A stretch of DNA of 64,000 bases. It comes from Flavobacterium reichenbachii. GTDB lineage: Bacteria > Bacteroidota > Bacteroidia > Flavobacteriales > Flavobacteriaceae. Under the pieces are notes generated by a model. That model had not been told where the DNA came from, did not search any database, and worked only from the letters and a program-made list of their open reading frames with translations. The stretch spans positions 1-64,000 of the forward strand of contig NZ_MUHF01000016.1 in assembly GCF_002217435.1 (NCBI RefSeq). The letters run 5' to 3'. The translations under genes and the position numbers were made by a program. This document shows positions 54,000 to 62,895 of the stretch, piece after piece; the first letter of the stretch is position 1; every line of letters starts with the position of its first letter.

Positions 54000-54974
54000 A
54001 TGAAAAAATTATTTTTATCCCTAGTACTCATGGCTGTAACAACAAGTTACAGCCAAGAGTTAAACCTACCAGTGTTTACCCAGTATTTGGCAGACAATCC
54101 ATTTATCCTTTCACCAGCGTATGCCGGTATTGGTGATAACCTTAGAATTCGTGCCAATGGTTTAACACAGTGGGTCGGAATTAAGGACGCACCAGACAAC
54201 CAGTCATTGTATGCAGATTTTCGAATTCTGGATCGTTCAGGAGTAGGTTTGTCATTGTACAATGACAGTAACGGTAACACCAGACAAACTGGTGCCAAAG
54301 TTTCGTTTGCGCATCACCTTATCTTAGATTATTATTCAAAACAATATCTATCATTTGGTATTTCGTATAACTTTAATACTTTTCGAATCCTGACAGGAAA
54401 CTTCGATAATAATGGTGCTCCGGTAACGTTGGATCCTGCAATTATGGGTGATCGAAATAATTCAAACAACAACTTCGACCTTAGTGCTTTGTATCGTAAT
54501 AAAAGCTTCTATTTTAGTTTTAATGCAAACAACGTTTTAAAGAAAAATACAGATAAGTACAGAGGAGTTGAGCCAGACCTGCTTTCAAACTATCAGGTTT
54601 ATACCGGTTATACATTCAAAGACGGTGAAAACAGCCGTATAGAATACGAACCGTCTATTTTCTATCAGTTTTTTGCAAGTGATCAACGTTCAACAACCGA
54701 TTTCAACTTTAAGTACAGACGTTATAATCGTTACGAAGATTACTACTGGTTAGGAGTTTCATATCGTTTCTTAAACGACCAGTTTCCAAAACCATTATCA
54801 GTCGGGCCAATGGCTGGTTTTATGAAATCTAAATTTTACTTTGCTTATTCGTATCAGATTATGTTCAATGATCTTGGCAGTTATAATACGGGTACGCACT
54901 CTATAACAATCGGATTCGATTTCTTAGGATCAATTAGTAATTGTCCTTGTACACAGAGTCCGGTTCACGATTAA
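54000..54974 (+). CDS. sprF: PorP/SprF family outer-membrane protein SprF
   Basis: A 324-residue outer-membrane barrel protein (start at 54000, where the signal peptide KKLFLSLVLMAVTTSYSQ begins; the frame extends nine codons further up). The mature part has the PorP/SprF pattern: LPVFTQYLADNPFILSPAYAGIGDNLRIRANGLTQWVGIKDAP near the N terminus, followed by repeated beta strands such as YLSFGISYNFNTFRILTGNF. SprF is required for secretion of SprB to the surface by T9SS in F. johnsoniae. It lies directly after sprB and before the operon terminator. The C terminus ends NCPCTQSPVHD, with an unusual CxC close to the end. Confidence 0.93.
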   Translation: MKKLFLSLVLMAVTTSYSQELNLPVFTQYLADNPFILSPAYAGIGDNLRIRANGLTQWVGIKDAPDNQSLYADFRILDRSGVGLSLYNDSNGNTRQTGAKVSFAHHLILDYYSKQYLSFGISYNFNTFRILTGNFDNNGAPVTLDPAIMGDRNNSNNNFDLSALYRNKSFYFSFNANNVLKKNTDKYRGVEPDLLSNYQVYTGYTFKDGENSRIEYEPSIFYQFFASDQRSTTDFNFKYRRYNRYEDYYWLGVSYRFLNDQFPKPLSVGPMAGFMKSKFYFAYSYQIMFNDLGSYNTGTHSITIGFDFLGSISNCPCTQSPVHD

Positions 54975-54983
54975 AAACCTAAC

Positions 54984-55020
54984 AAAAAACTTACTGCGTT
55001 TGTTATGCAGTAAGTTTTTT
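54984..55020 (+). terminator. terminator of the spr operon
   Basis: AAAAAACTTACTGC and GCAGTAAGTTTTTT form a perfect 14-bp stem with a nine-base loop and T-tract. It lies 10 bp after the sprF stop, so the seven-gene transcript of about 28 kb ends here. Confidence 0.9.
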
Positions 55021-55153
55021 TGTTTTAAGAACATATCAAAGATTTTTATCTTTTCTAAAAGTTAATTTGTGTATTTTCATAAATTACAACGTTTTCGTTT
55101 TTATTGATGTGTTTTTTTTAGTTTTTTGAAATTTAATACTACTCTAAAAGTTC

Positions 55154-55161
55154 TATATTTG
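55154..55161 (+). promoter_or_regulatory. -7 box of the pgk promoter
   Basis: TATATTTG matches TAnnTTTG and lies 31 bp before the pgk start codon. The best TTG upstream is at 55126-55128 with a 25-bp spacer, which is slightly long, so only the -7 element is well supported. Confidence 0.5.
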
Positions 55162-55192
55162 TTATTCTTTCAAAAAATTAAAAAATTTACAA

Positions 55193-56380
55193 ATGAAAAC
55201 TTTAAACGATTTCGACTTTAAAAATAAAAAAGCCATTATCCGCGTTGACTTCAATGTACCGTTGGATGAAAATTTTAATGTAACTGATGCAACACGTATT
55301 GAAGCTGCAAAACCAACCATTGATGCTATTCTGGCTCAAGGCGGAAGTGTAATTTTAATGTCGCATTTAGGAAGACCAAAAGGTGTTGAAGAAAAGTATT
55401 CTTTAAAACACATTTTAAAAACTGCTTCAGAAATTTTAGGAGTAGAAGTAAAATTTGCTTCAAACTGTATTGGCGAAGAAGCACAAACTGCTGCAAAAGA
55501 CCTAAAACCTGGCGAAGTATTGTTATTAGAGAATTTACGTTTTCATAACGAAGAAGAAGCTGGAGATGTTAATTTTGCAAAAGAATTAGCTTCACTTGGA
55601 GATATCTATGTAAATGATGCTTTCGGAACTGCACACAGAGCGCATGCTTCGACAACCATCATCGCTCAGTTTTTTCCAACTGAAAAATGTTTCGGAACAT
55701 TATTAGCAAAAGAAATTGAAAGCTTAAATAAAGTTTTAAAAAATAGTGAAAAACCAGTAACTGCTGTTCTTGGAGGTTCTAAAGTATCTTCAAAAATTAC
55801 AGTTATCGAAAACATCTTAGACAAAGTAGATCACATGATCATCGGAGGCGGAATGACATTTACATTCATAAAAGCTCAAGGTGGTAAAATTGGAGAATCT
55901 ATCTGTGAAGATGATAAACAAGAACTAGCTCTTGAGATTTTAAGATTGGCTAAAGAAAAAGGAGTTCAGATTCATATTCCTGTTGATGTTGTGGCTGCAG
56001 ATGATTTCTCAAATACAGCAAATACTCAGATTGTAGATGTAACCGCAATTCCTGATGGATGGCAGGGTCTTGATGCAGGTCCAAAATCTTTAGAAAACTT
56101 TAAAAAAGTGATTCTAGACTCTAAAACAATTTTATGGAATGGTCCATTAGGCGTTTTTGAGATGGAAACCTTCTCTAAAGGAACGATCGCTTTAGGAGAT
56201 TTTATTGCAGAATCTACCCAAAATGGAGCATTTTCTTTAGTTGGAGGAGGTGATTCTGTTGCAGCTGTAAAACAGTTTGGTTTAGAAGATAAAATGAGCT
56301 ACGTTTCCACTGGCGGCGGGGCAATGCTGGAAATGTTAGAAGGAAAAATTTTACCTGGAATCGCAGCGATTTTAGACTAA
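55193..56380 (+). CDS. pgk: phosphoglycerate kinase
   Basis: A 395-residue phosphoglycerate kinase of glycolysis, which makes ATP and 3-phosphoglycerate. N-terminal substrate-binding motif RVDFNVPLD (about residues 17-25), SHLGRPKG (about residues 59-66), GGSKVSSKI (about residues 195-203), and the C-terminal nucleotide-binding loop [15 protein letters not shown] are intact. The length is normal. It is transcribed alone from a promoter at 55154 and no clear terminator is seen before the lytic transglycosylase gene 110 bp later. Confidence 0.97.
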   Translation: MKTLNDFDFKNKKAIIRVDFNVPLDENFNVTDATRIEAAKPTIDAILAQGGSVILMSHLGRPKGVEEKYSLKHILKTASEILGVEVKFASNCIGEEAQTAAKDLKPGEVLLLENLRFHNEEEAGDVNFAKELASLGDIYVNDAFGTAHRAHASTTIIAQFFPTEKCFGTLLAKEIESLNKVLKNSEKPVTAVLGGSKVSSKITVIENILDKVDHMIIGGGMTFTFIKAQGGKIGESICEDDKQELALEILRLAKEKGVQIHIPVDVVAADDFSNTANTQIVDVTAIPDGWQGLDAGPKSLENFKKVILDSKTILWNGPLGVFEMETFSKGTIALGDFIAESTQNGAFSLVGGGDSVAAVKQFGLEDKMSYVSTGGGAMLEMLEGKILPGIAAILD

Positions 56381-56490
56381 AAAATAACAATTAACATTTT
56401 TTTGCGTTTTTTTATTCAATAAAGGCCTTAGATTTGCAAAAGTACAAGTCTAGTAATTATTTGATTTATAGAATTTTAAAAAAATGTTAT

Positions 56491-58320
56491 ATGATTGTAA
56501 GAAAACTATCTTTAGCGGTTACAGCTCTTTTTTCAATGTCGATGTTTGCACAGGAAATTCCAGCAGCAAAACTTGAAGTTAAGTCCGATATTAAACTTTC
56601 GTATTTAGATTCAATCAAAAGCACATTCAAAAAAGACGATATCGCATCTAAGGTTGACAGTCTTTGGATGAATGAATTGGTGAGTATGGATATTTATGAT
56701 GATCTTACTAAAGATATTCAGACAATAAACAAAGATGTTACTGTTGATCAGGAACTCCCGACAGAATTGCTAAAAGAGCGTCTGCAGGCGATGAATGAAA
56801 AATCACCTTTTGAAATAGAATACAATCAAGGTTTAGAAAATGTAATAAAGTCATTTCTTAAGAATCGTAAAAAATCGTTTTCTCGATTAATGGCTTTATC
56901 AGAATATTACTTTCCAATTTTTGAAGAAAGCTTTGCACAAAACAAAGTTCCTTTAGAAATTAAATATTTAGCCGTTGTAGAATCTGCTTTAAATCCTAAA
57001 GCAGTTTCTGGAATGGGCGCTACGGGTCTTTGGCAGTTTATGTACGGAACCGGTAAACAATACGCCTTAAAAATCGACTCTTATATCGACGAAAGAAGCG
57101 ACCCTCTTAAAGCTACTGCAGCAGCATCTGATTATATGACAAAAATGTTTAACATTTTTGGAGATTGGGAACTTGTTCTCGCTTCTTATAACTCAGGTCC
57201 GGGAAATGTTACTAAAGCAATCCGCCGTTCTGGAGGAAAAACAAAATACTGGGACATTCGTAATTATCTTCCAAAAGAGACTCAAGGTTATGTTCCCGCA
57301 TTTTTGGCAACAATGTATCTTTTTGAATATCATAAAGAACACGGAATCAATCCTGAAAGAGCAGTGGTTAAAAACTTCGAAACAGATACCGTTTGCATAA
57401 AAAACCAGATGACTTTTAAGCAGATTGCAGATTTGTTAGATATGCCTCAATCGCAGATTCAGCTTTTAAATCCTTCTTATAAATTAAATGTAGTGCCTTA
57501 CTACAAAGGAGAACAACATTTCTTGCGTCTTCCTAAAGATAAAATTGCAACTTTTGTTTCTAATGAATCTCAAATTTATGCTTATGTACAACATCAGTCT
57601 GAGTTTAGAACTATTCCTGCAAGATTGGCTTTAAAAATTGCACCAAAAGGAAAACAAACAACAAGAACATACAATACTGAACTATCTAAAGATTTTGAAT
57701 TTTACAAAGTTAAAAAAGGGGATAACTTAGGAGTTATAGCATCAAAGTACAACGTAAATGTTGTTGATTTAAAGAAATGGAATAACCTAAAATCAAATTC
57801 TGTTGCTTTAGGAAAAACTTTAAAAATAAAATCTGAGGCTGATTCTAAAATTTCTAAAGAAATAAAATCTGTTCCGGTAATAGACAAAAAACCAGAAGAA
57901 GCACTTGCTTCTGCTGATAATAAAGACAAAAATCCTGCTGCTTCTCAAGAGTACACTGTAGCTGCCGGAGATAATTTAGGAAGCATTGCCAAAAAATTCG
58001 GTACGACTATTGCGGAGTTAAAAGAACTTAATAATCTAACTTCAAATAATATTGGATTAGGAAAAACGCTTATGGTTTCTAAAGCAGTTTTAGAAGTAGA
58101 AGAACCAATGACAATTGCTGTAGCTTCTAACTCTATTGATTCTTTCAAGAAAAGAGCGCCGTCATTAAAAAACAGTGAAGATTATTATGTAAAAAAAGGA
58201 GATTCATTGTATAGCATTTCTAAAAAATATCCTGGAGTAACAATTTCAGATATTAAAAAATGGAATGATATTAAAGATGAAGATATTAAACCCGGAATGA
58301 AACTGAAAATAAACGGATAA
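56491..58320 (+). CDS. membrane-bound lytic transglycosylase, MltD-like, with LysM domains
   Basis: A 609-residue periplasmic enzyme (start at 56491, as the signal peptide VRKLSLAVTALFSMSMFAQ begins there). The SLT domain (about residues 150-265) has the catalytic Glu in YLAVVESALNPKA, then GATGLWQFM and LASYNSGPGNVTKAI. It cleaves the beta-1,4 bond between MurNAc and GlcNAc in peptidoglycan with 1,6-anhydro-product formation (family knowledge). Three LysM modules follow, at about residues 410-450 (YKVKKGDNLGVIAS), 485-530 (YTVAAGDNLGSIAK) and 560-605 (YYVKKGDSLYSISK), ending at the C terminus. It lies before the DUF4837 gene, with a terminator-like hairpin between them. Confidence 0.93.
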   Translation: MIVRKLSLAVTALFSMSMFAQEIPAAKLEVKSDIKLSYLDSIKSTFKKDDIASKVDSLWMNELVSMDIYDDLTKDIQTINKDVTVDQELPTELLKERLQAMNEKSPFEIEYNQGLENVIKSFLKNRKKSFSRLMALSEYYFPIFEESFAQNKVPLEIKYLAVVESALNPKAVSGMGATGLWQFMYGTGKQYALKIDSYIDERSDPLKATAAASDYMTKMFNIFGDWELVLASYNSGPGNVTKAIRRSGGKTKYWDIRNYLPKETQGYVPAFLATMYLFEYHKEHGINPERAVVKNFETDTVCIKNQMTFKQIADLLDMPQSQIQLLNPSYKLNVVPYYKGEQHFLRLPKDKIATFVSNESQIYAYVQHQSEFRTIPARLALKIAPKGKQTTRTYNTELSKDFEFYKVKKGDNLGVIASKYNVNVVDLKKWNNLKSNSVALGKTLKIKSEADSKISKEIKSVPVIDKKPEEALASADNKDKNPAASQEYTVAAGDNLGSIAKKFGTTIAELKELNNLTSNNIGLGKTLMVSKAVLEVEEPMTIAVASNSIDSFKKRAPSLKNSEDYYVKKGDSLYSISKKYPGVTISDIKKWNDIKDEDIKPGMKLKING

Positions 58321-58340
58321 TAAAAAATCTTATTTAAATT

Positions 58341-58386
58341 TGGGTTTTATTTCATAACATAAGAAAATGAATAAAACCCATTTTTT
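58341..58386 (+). terminator. terminator-like hairpin overlapping the start of the DUF4837 gene
   Basis: TGGGTTTTATT (58341-58351) and AATAAAACCCA (58370-58380) form a perfect 11-bp stem, extended with TCAT/ATGA across one bulge, and TTTTTT follows at 58381-58386. The ATG at 58367 lies within the 3' arm, so the U-tract encodes the start of the signal peptide. It can end the transglycosylase transcript and hide the next start codon. Confidence 0.7.
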
Positions 58387-59335
58387 ATTTCTAATACTTC
58401 CGTTTTTACTAATTTCCTGCTTCCGAAACGAAAAGCAGCTTGAACCCGTATCCGGAAGACCTAATACAATTTCGATAATCATAGACGATCAGTTGTGGTA
58501 TGGAGAAGTTGGAGACAGTATCCGAAATAAATTTGCTTCTCCCGTTCTTGGTCTTACCCAGGAAGAACCTTTATTTACCATTAATCAATATCCAGCCCGA
58601 TTGCTTGAAGGTTTTGTTACCGACAGCCGCAGTATTATTGTGGTCAAAAAAGCAGCAACCGATAAGTTTGAAATTACAAAAAGCAAAACCCTCCCACACA
58701 ATACCTTCCGAATTTACGGAAAATCTATAGACGATATCATTTGCAATATCGAACTTAATTCTGCAGAGATTATAAAAGTAATCCGTGATTCTGAAATCCA
58801 AAAAATACAAGAAGACAACAGTAAAGCGCTATTGAGTCCCGCAATAATCAAAAACAAATTTCATATCGATCTGCAGATTCCGATTGGTTATGAATATATG
58901 CTGCACAAAAAGAATTTTATCTGGCTCAAAAAAGATATTATCAGCGGCAGTACCAGTCTCTTAGTCTATCAAATTCCACTTCATAATTTCAAGAATAACA
59001 ATAATGTTATCGGTAACATAATTAAAATGCGTGATTCTGTAGGCCGCTATATTAAAGGCCGTGAAGCAAATACACCAATGATTACCGGCGAAGCATATGC
59101 ACCCTATTTTTTTACTACAACTCTCGATGGTAAAAAAACCTACGAAACCAAAGGAGCATGGGAATTGAAGAACGATTTTATGGCGGGTCCATTTATAAAT
59201 TATGCTGTAGTAGACAAAACCTACAACCGTATTTTGGTTATAGAAGGTTTCTGCTATTCGCCTTCAAATCAGGAACGTGATTTAATGCTGGATCTGGAAG
59301 CAATCATAAAATCGGTAAAAATTGATAAACGTTAA
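58367..59335 (+). CDS. DUF4837 family lipoprotein
   Basis: A 322-residue lipoprotein. The signal FLFLILPFLLISC ends in a lipobox with Cys at residue 18, so it should be lipid-anchored in the envelope. The mature protein shows no catalytic motif; segments such as ISIIIDDQLWYGEVGD, ESLLQISIGY-like beta strands and KRTYNRILVIEGFCYSPSNQERD fit DUF4837, a Bacteroidota-restricted family of unknown function. It lies after a lytic transglycosylase gene, and a terminator-like hairpin covers its start codon, so its translation may depend on opening that hairpin (inference). Confidence 0.85.
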   Translation: MNKTHFLFLILPFLLISCFRNEKQLEPVSGRPNTISIIIDDQLWYGEVGDSIRNKFASPVLGLTQEEPLFTINQYPARLLEGFVTDSRSIIVVKKAATDKFEITKSKTLPHNTFRIYGKSIDDIICNIELNSAEIIKVIRDSEIQKIQEDNSKALLSPAIIKNKFHIDLQIPIGYEYMLHKKNFIWLKKDIISGSTSLLVYQIPLHNFKNNNNVIGNIIKMRDSVGRYIKGREANTPMITGEAYAPYFFTTTLDGKKTYETKGAWELKNDFMAGPFINYAVVDKTYNRILVIEGFCYSPSNQERDLMLDLEAIIKSVKIDKR

Positions 59336-59349
59336 ATTTATTATTTTCA

Positions 59350-59357
59350 TACATTTG
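59350..59357 (+). promoter_or_regulatory. -7 box of the DUF1579 gene
   Basis: TACATTTG matches TAnnTTTG, 27 bp before the start codon. A TTG at 59322-59324 gives a 25-bp spacer, longer than usual. Confidence 0.45.
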
Positions 59358-59384
59358 TTTTAAAAAACTTTAAATCAAGTAATT

Positions 59385-60026
59385 ATGAAAAATTTTATGA
59401 TCACATTGTCAGTGTTAGTATTTTGTTTTTCATCTTGTAAAAAAGAGATAAAAGCAGAAACAGAGAACACTATAACTGCAGATGGTGTAAAAGTAGAAGA
59501 ACCAATCGCAGAAAAACCTATAGATTCTGCTGCCGAAATGAAAGCCTGGGCAGAATATGCCGCTCCGGGAAATCCTCATAAAATGATGGCTGATGAAACA
59601 GGTACTTGGAATTGTGAGATGACTTTTTGGATGACTCCCAATGGCAAACCTGAAAAAGCTGCTTCTACAGCAGAGATTAAAATGATTCTCGGCGGTCGAT
59701 ACCAAGAAGCTAATTACAAAGGAACTATGATGGGACAGCCATTTGAAGGAAAAAGTACATTGGCCTACAATAACGCCAGTAGAGAATATACCACAACATT
59801 TATAGACAATATGGGAACTGGTATGATGGTAGCCATGGGTAAATATGACGAGAAAACAAAAAGCATGGAATTAAAAGGAGAAGTAGTAAATCCTGTCAAT
59901 GGTAAAAAAACGCCTTACAGAGAGATTTATACTATTGTTGATGGCAAAACCCGTAAAATGGAAATGTTTGATGTTAAAAATGGCGAGGAATATAAAAGTA
60001 TGGAAATTGTGATGAGCAAGAAATAA
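59385..60026 (+). CDS. DUF1579 domain lipoprotein
   Basis: A 213-residue lipoprotein: signal KNFMITLSVLVFCFSSC with the lipobox Cys near residue 18, followed by a Glu/Lys-rich linker to about residue 45. Residues about 50-210 match DUF1579: GNPHKMMADETGTWNCEMTFWM, then ILGGRYQEANYKGTMMGQPFEGKSTLAYNN and TTFIDNMGTGMMVAMGKYDEKTKSMELKG. The domain is a lipocalin-like beta barrel of unknown ligand. It is monocistronic with a -7 box at 59350 and a terminator at 60058. Confidence 0.85.
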   Translation: MKNFMITLSVLVFCFSSCKKEIKAETENTITADGVKVEEPIAEKPIDSAAEMKAWAEYAAPGNPHKMMADETGTWNCEMTFWMTPNGKPEKAASTAEIKMILGGRYQEANYKGTMMGQPFEGKSTLAYNNASREYTTTFIDNMGTGMMVAMGKYDEKTKSMELKGEVVNPVNGKKTPYREIYTIVDGKTRKMEMFDVKNGEEYKSMEIVMSKK

Positions 60027-60057
60027 CAAGTTAGATTCTTCAACGTAAATTAATGAT

Positions 60058-60090
60058 AAATCCCGATCTCAAATGAAATCGGGATTTTTA
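60058..60090 (+). terminator. terminator of the DUF1579 gene
   Basis: AAATCCCGAT and ATCGGGATTT form a perfect 10-bp stem with an about 10-nt loop, followed by TTATTTTG. Confidence 0.85.
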
Positions 60091-60154
60091 TTTTGTATTA
60101 TTTGATGTAATTTTGTCTTTTGCTAAACTTTAGTAGAATAATAAAATAGCCAAT

Positions 60155-60601
60155 ATGGAATTAGAATGGAAAATAAAGCCTTTTGAGGCATTAAATGTAA
60201 CTGAACTATATGATTTGCTTAAATTAAGAAGTGAGATCTTTGTACTAGAACAAAATTGCGTCTATTTGGACCTTGATGGTAAAGACAAGAAAGCATTACA
60301 CTTAATTGGTGAATACGACGGCAAAATTGTTGCGTACGCACGCTTATTCGATTCTGGAATTAGTTTTGAAAATGCTTCGATAGGAAGAGTAGTTGTAGAC
60401 GCCAATTACAGAGATAAAAAGTGGGGACACAATTTAATGCAAGAAGCTATTGCGGCAATAAAATCGTATTTCAATAAAGAAAAGATCACTATTGGAGCCC
60501 AGTTATATCTTAAAAAATTCTACGAAAGCCATGGTTTTATACAAACAAGCGAAATGTATCTTGAAGATGACATTCCGCATATTGAGATGATCAGAGGTTA
60601 A
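60155..60601 (+). CDS. ElaA-type GNAT acetyltransferase
   Basis: A 148-residue GNAT protein of the ElaA family. Residues 1-50 (FEALNVTELYDLLKLRSEIFVLEQNC) are typical of ElaA-like proteins. The acetyl-CoA-binding motif is SIGRVVVDANYRDKKWGHNLMQEAI (about residues 76-100), in which the R-x-x-G-x-G/A loop appears as RDKKWGHNL. The C-terminal YLKKFYESHGFIQTSE is the last beta-alpha unit. The substrate is unknown. A TAATTTTG box at 60108 matches the -7 promoter consensus, although a good -33 element is missing. Convergent with the S41 protease, with a 9-bp gap. Confidence 0.88.
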   Translation: MELEWKIKPFEALNVTELYDLLKLRSEIFVLEQNCVYLDLDGKDKKALHLIGEYDGKIVAYARLFDSGISFENASIGRVVVDANYRDKKWGHNLMQEAIAAIKSYFNKEKITIGAQLYLKKFYESHGFIQTSEMYLEDDIPHIEMIRG

Positions 60602-60610
60602 ACCCGCTTA

Positions 60611-62248
60611 TTACATTTTCAAGATTGTTTTATATTCTGCCGTGTTGTTTAATACATTCACGGCTTTTTTAATTTCCGAATTGTTTTTGATGTAATATTG
60701 ATATAAACCTTCCTGATATTGGTATCTTTTTATAAGTTCCTCTGTAATCAGGTTTTTTATTTCTTTTTGGTTTTTATCTAATAAAGTGGTTTCACTTTTT
60801 TCAAGTGCAGCCAATAGCTGCTGGTATTCCGGTGCAATAGTTTCGTCTATTTTTTCATTTTTTGCTGCTGCCAAAGTGTTTTTCAACGCTACTTCGGTTT
60901 CAGTATCAAAACTGATTTTGTTCGTTTTTAAATATTGTTTAAAGCTTGCATAATCTGCCTCTGTCAGTGTTGGAATTTTATCACCCAAATTTGGATTTTT
61001 GTAATAATAACTTGTTGCATAATCAAAAATACCATCATTTTTAAGCAAAGCAGTAGTAATAGGACTCATTTTGGTTTCATCCAATTCTATATCCGGTAAA
61101 ACGCCGCCCCCGTCATAAACAGTTCTTCCTTTTCTGGTTTTAAAAGCATTAAAGTTTTTCGCATCTGTTTTTTGTGCTACACCATTTTTGTCTTTATGCG
61201 CGTAATCAAGAGCTTGTATACAACGGCCAGATGGTGTGTAATATCTTGATATTGTAACTTTTAGCTGAGTACCATAAGTCAAATCAACAGAGCGTTGTAC
61301 CAGACCTTTTCCAAAACTGCGGCTTCCAAGAACTACGGCACGATCCAGATCCTGCAACGCACCAGATACAATTTCAGAGGCAGAAGCACTTCTTCCATTT
61401 ACTAAAATAGCAAGCGGAATCTCTGTGTCAACTGGTTCTTTTTGAGTTTTATAAGTATTGTTGTGTTTTTCTATGCGAGATTTTGTAGTAACAATTACTT
61501 CATTCTTCGGAACAAATAAATTACAAATATCAATTGCTTCATTTAATAAACCTCCTGGATTTCCTCTCAAATCAAGCACGATTTGTGTTGCTCCATCTGC
61601 TTTTAGTTTTTCTAATGCCTCTTTTACTTCATTTGAAGCTTTTCTGCTAAAATGTGCCAAAACAATATATCCTGTTTTGTCGTCAATTTTTCCGTAAAAA
61701 GGTACAGACTTAATATCCACTTCGTCTAAAACAAGAACTGTGGTATTCATTTTTCCCTGACGTAGGTATTTAATGGTGATTTTTGTGTTTTTTATTCCCT
61801 TTAACAATTGCGAAGCATCGTCTTTAAAATCAGCAATTAAAACATCGCCAATTTGAATAATCTCATCTCCAGCTTTTAATCCTGCTTTATCTGCAGGATA
61901 ATTTTTATACGGTTCGCGAACAATAAGGCGGTCTTTCTTTCTAGAAATCAAAGCGCCAATTCCGGTATATTCTCCGGTATTGTTGATTTTAAAATTTACA
62001 ACATCCTGTTCATTAAAATAAACGGTATAAGGATCTAAACTTCCGAGCATGCTTTTTATCGCCTTGTCCATCAAATCTCCCGGATTAGTGTCATCAACAT
62101 AATTCGTATTTACAGCTTTGAACAAAGTCGTAAAGATTTCGATTTGCTTGGCTATTTCAAAAAAATCGTCTTTAAAACTAGTTCCGATAAATAAAAATCC
62201 AGCTGCAACTGCAGGGATAACAAACTTCTTTTTGAAAAAATCAGCCAT
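60611..62248 (-). CDS. S41 family C-terminal processing peptidase (CtpA/Prc-like)
   Basis: A 545-residue periplasmic serine protease. The N-terminal hydrophobic segment FVIPAVAAGFLFIGTSF (about residues 9-25) is a signal or anchor. The PDZ domain lies at about residues 85-160 (IGALISRKKDRLIVREPYKNYPADKAGLKAGDEIIQIGDV). The catalytic Ser is in VNGRSASASEIVSG (about residues 282-295), and the Lys in SFGKGLVQRS about 26 residues later completes the Ser-Lys dyad. The C-terminal 170 residues are helical. It processes or degrades periplasmic substrates. It lies after rnpA in the same direction with a 116-bp gap; that pairing is common in this group as I recall. Confidence 0.95.
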   Translation of the reverse strand: MADFFKKKFVIPAVAAGFLFIGTSFKDDFFEIAKQIEIFTTLFKAVNTNYVDDTNPGDLMDKAIKSMLGSLDPYTVYFNEQDVVNFKINNTGEYTGIGALISRKKDRLIVREPYKNYPADKAGLKAGDEIIQIGDVLIADFKDDASQLLKGIKNTKITIKYLRQGKMNTTVLVLDEVDIKSVPFYGKIDDKTGYIVLAHFSRKASNEVKEALEKLKADGATQIVLDLRGNPGGLLNEAIDICNLFVPKNEVIVTTKSRIEKHNNTYKTQKEPVDTEIPLAILVNGRSASASEIVSGALQDLDRAVVLGSRSFGKGLVQRSVDLTYGTQLKVTISRYYTPSGRCIQALDYAHKDKNGVAQKTDAKNFNAFKTRKGRTVYDGGGVLPDIELDETKMSPITTALLKNDGIFDYATSYYYKNPNLGDKIPTLTEADYASFKQYLKTNKISFDTETEVALKNTLAAAKNEKIDETIAPEYQQLLAALEKSETTLLDKNQKEIKNLITEELIKRYQYQEGLYQYYIKNNSEIKKAVNVLNNTAEYKTILKM

Positions 62249-62364
62249 TTTGTAATGATATGTAGATAAATAATGTACTAAAATAAGAATAAATCGTCAA
62301 TGTCGATAATTCGCTTCTCCGAATCTTAAGTAATAACTTTTACGCCAGCTATAGAAAAGTATAT

Positions 62365-62769
62365 TTAAGATTCTAAAGTGGTTTCAGAATTTTTTGATTT
62401 CTCTGTTTGCTGGAGAAACTTCTCAAACAATTGAATTGTTTTGGTATTAATTTCTTCAAAAGTTAATCTGTCTTTGGTCTGATAAAAAAACATTATAGAA
62501 TAAGGCTCTTGCAGATTATCCCACAGCAAATGTTTGTTTAGTCGGTAGGTTTCTCTCAGCACACGCTTAAAATAATTTCGGTCAACAGCCTTTTTAAAAT
62601 ATTTCTTAGAAACCGAAACACCCATTTTAATTTTTTCTTCACTTGATGCTTCGGCTGCGCAATAAACCAAGCGTAAAGGATATTTAGACACCGATTTTCC
62701 TTCAGAAAAAAGTAAACCAATTGTTGTTTTACTTTTAAGTCTTTCGTTTTTTGGGTAAGTAAAGTTCAT
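62365..62769 (-). CDS. rnpA: ribonuclease P protein component
   Basis: A 134-residue RnpA, the protein subunit of RNase P that helps the RNA subunit process tRNA 5' ends. Signature: KKYFKKAVDRNYFKRVLRETYRLNK (about residues 54-78), with the conserved R-N-x-x-K-R-x-L-R-E motif. The N terminus (FTYPKNERLKSKTTIGLLFSEGK) also matches. The usual neighbour rpmH is not next to it here; instead it precedes the S41 protease in the same direction. The start at 62769 is followed by a divergent acyltransferase gene 127 bp away. Confidence 0.95.
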   Translation of the reverse strand: MNFTYPKNERLKSKTTIGLLFSEGKSVSKYPLRLVYCAAEASSEEKIKMGVSVSKKYFKKAVDRNYFKRVLRETYRLNKHLLWDNLQEPYSIMFFYQTKDRLTFEEINTKTIQLFEKFLQQTEKSKNSETTLES

Positions 62770-62895
62770 TTAATTCAGAAAAAAGTTGCAAATTTATAGG
62801 ACAAAGGTACAATTAAACCAGAAAAACGGTTATTGTTTTTAATTATAATAGGGCTAAAGATATATTTATTACTTTTGGCCTTTAATTTTTCAAGC

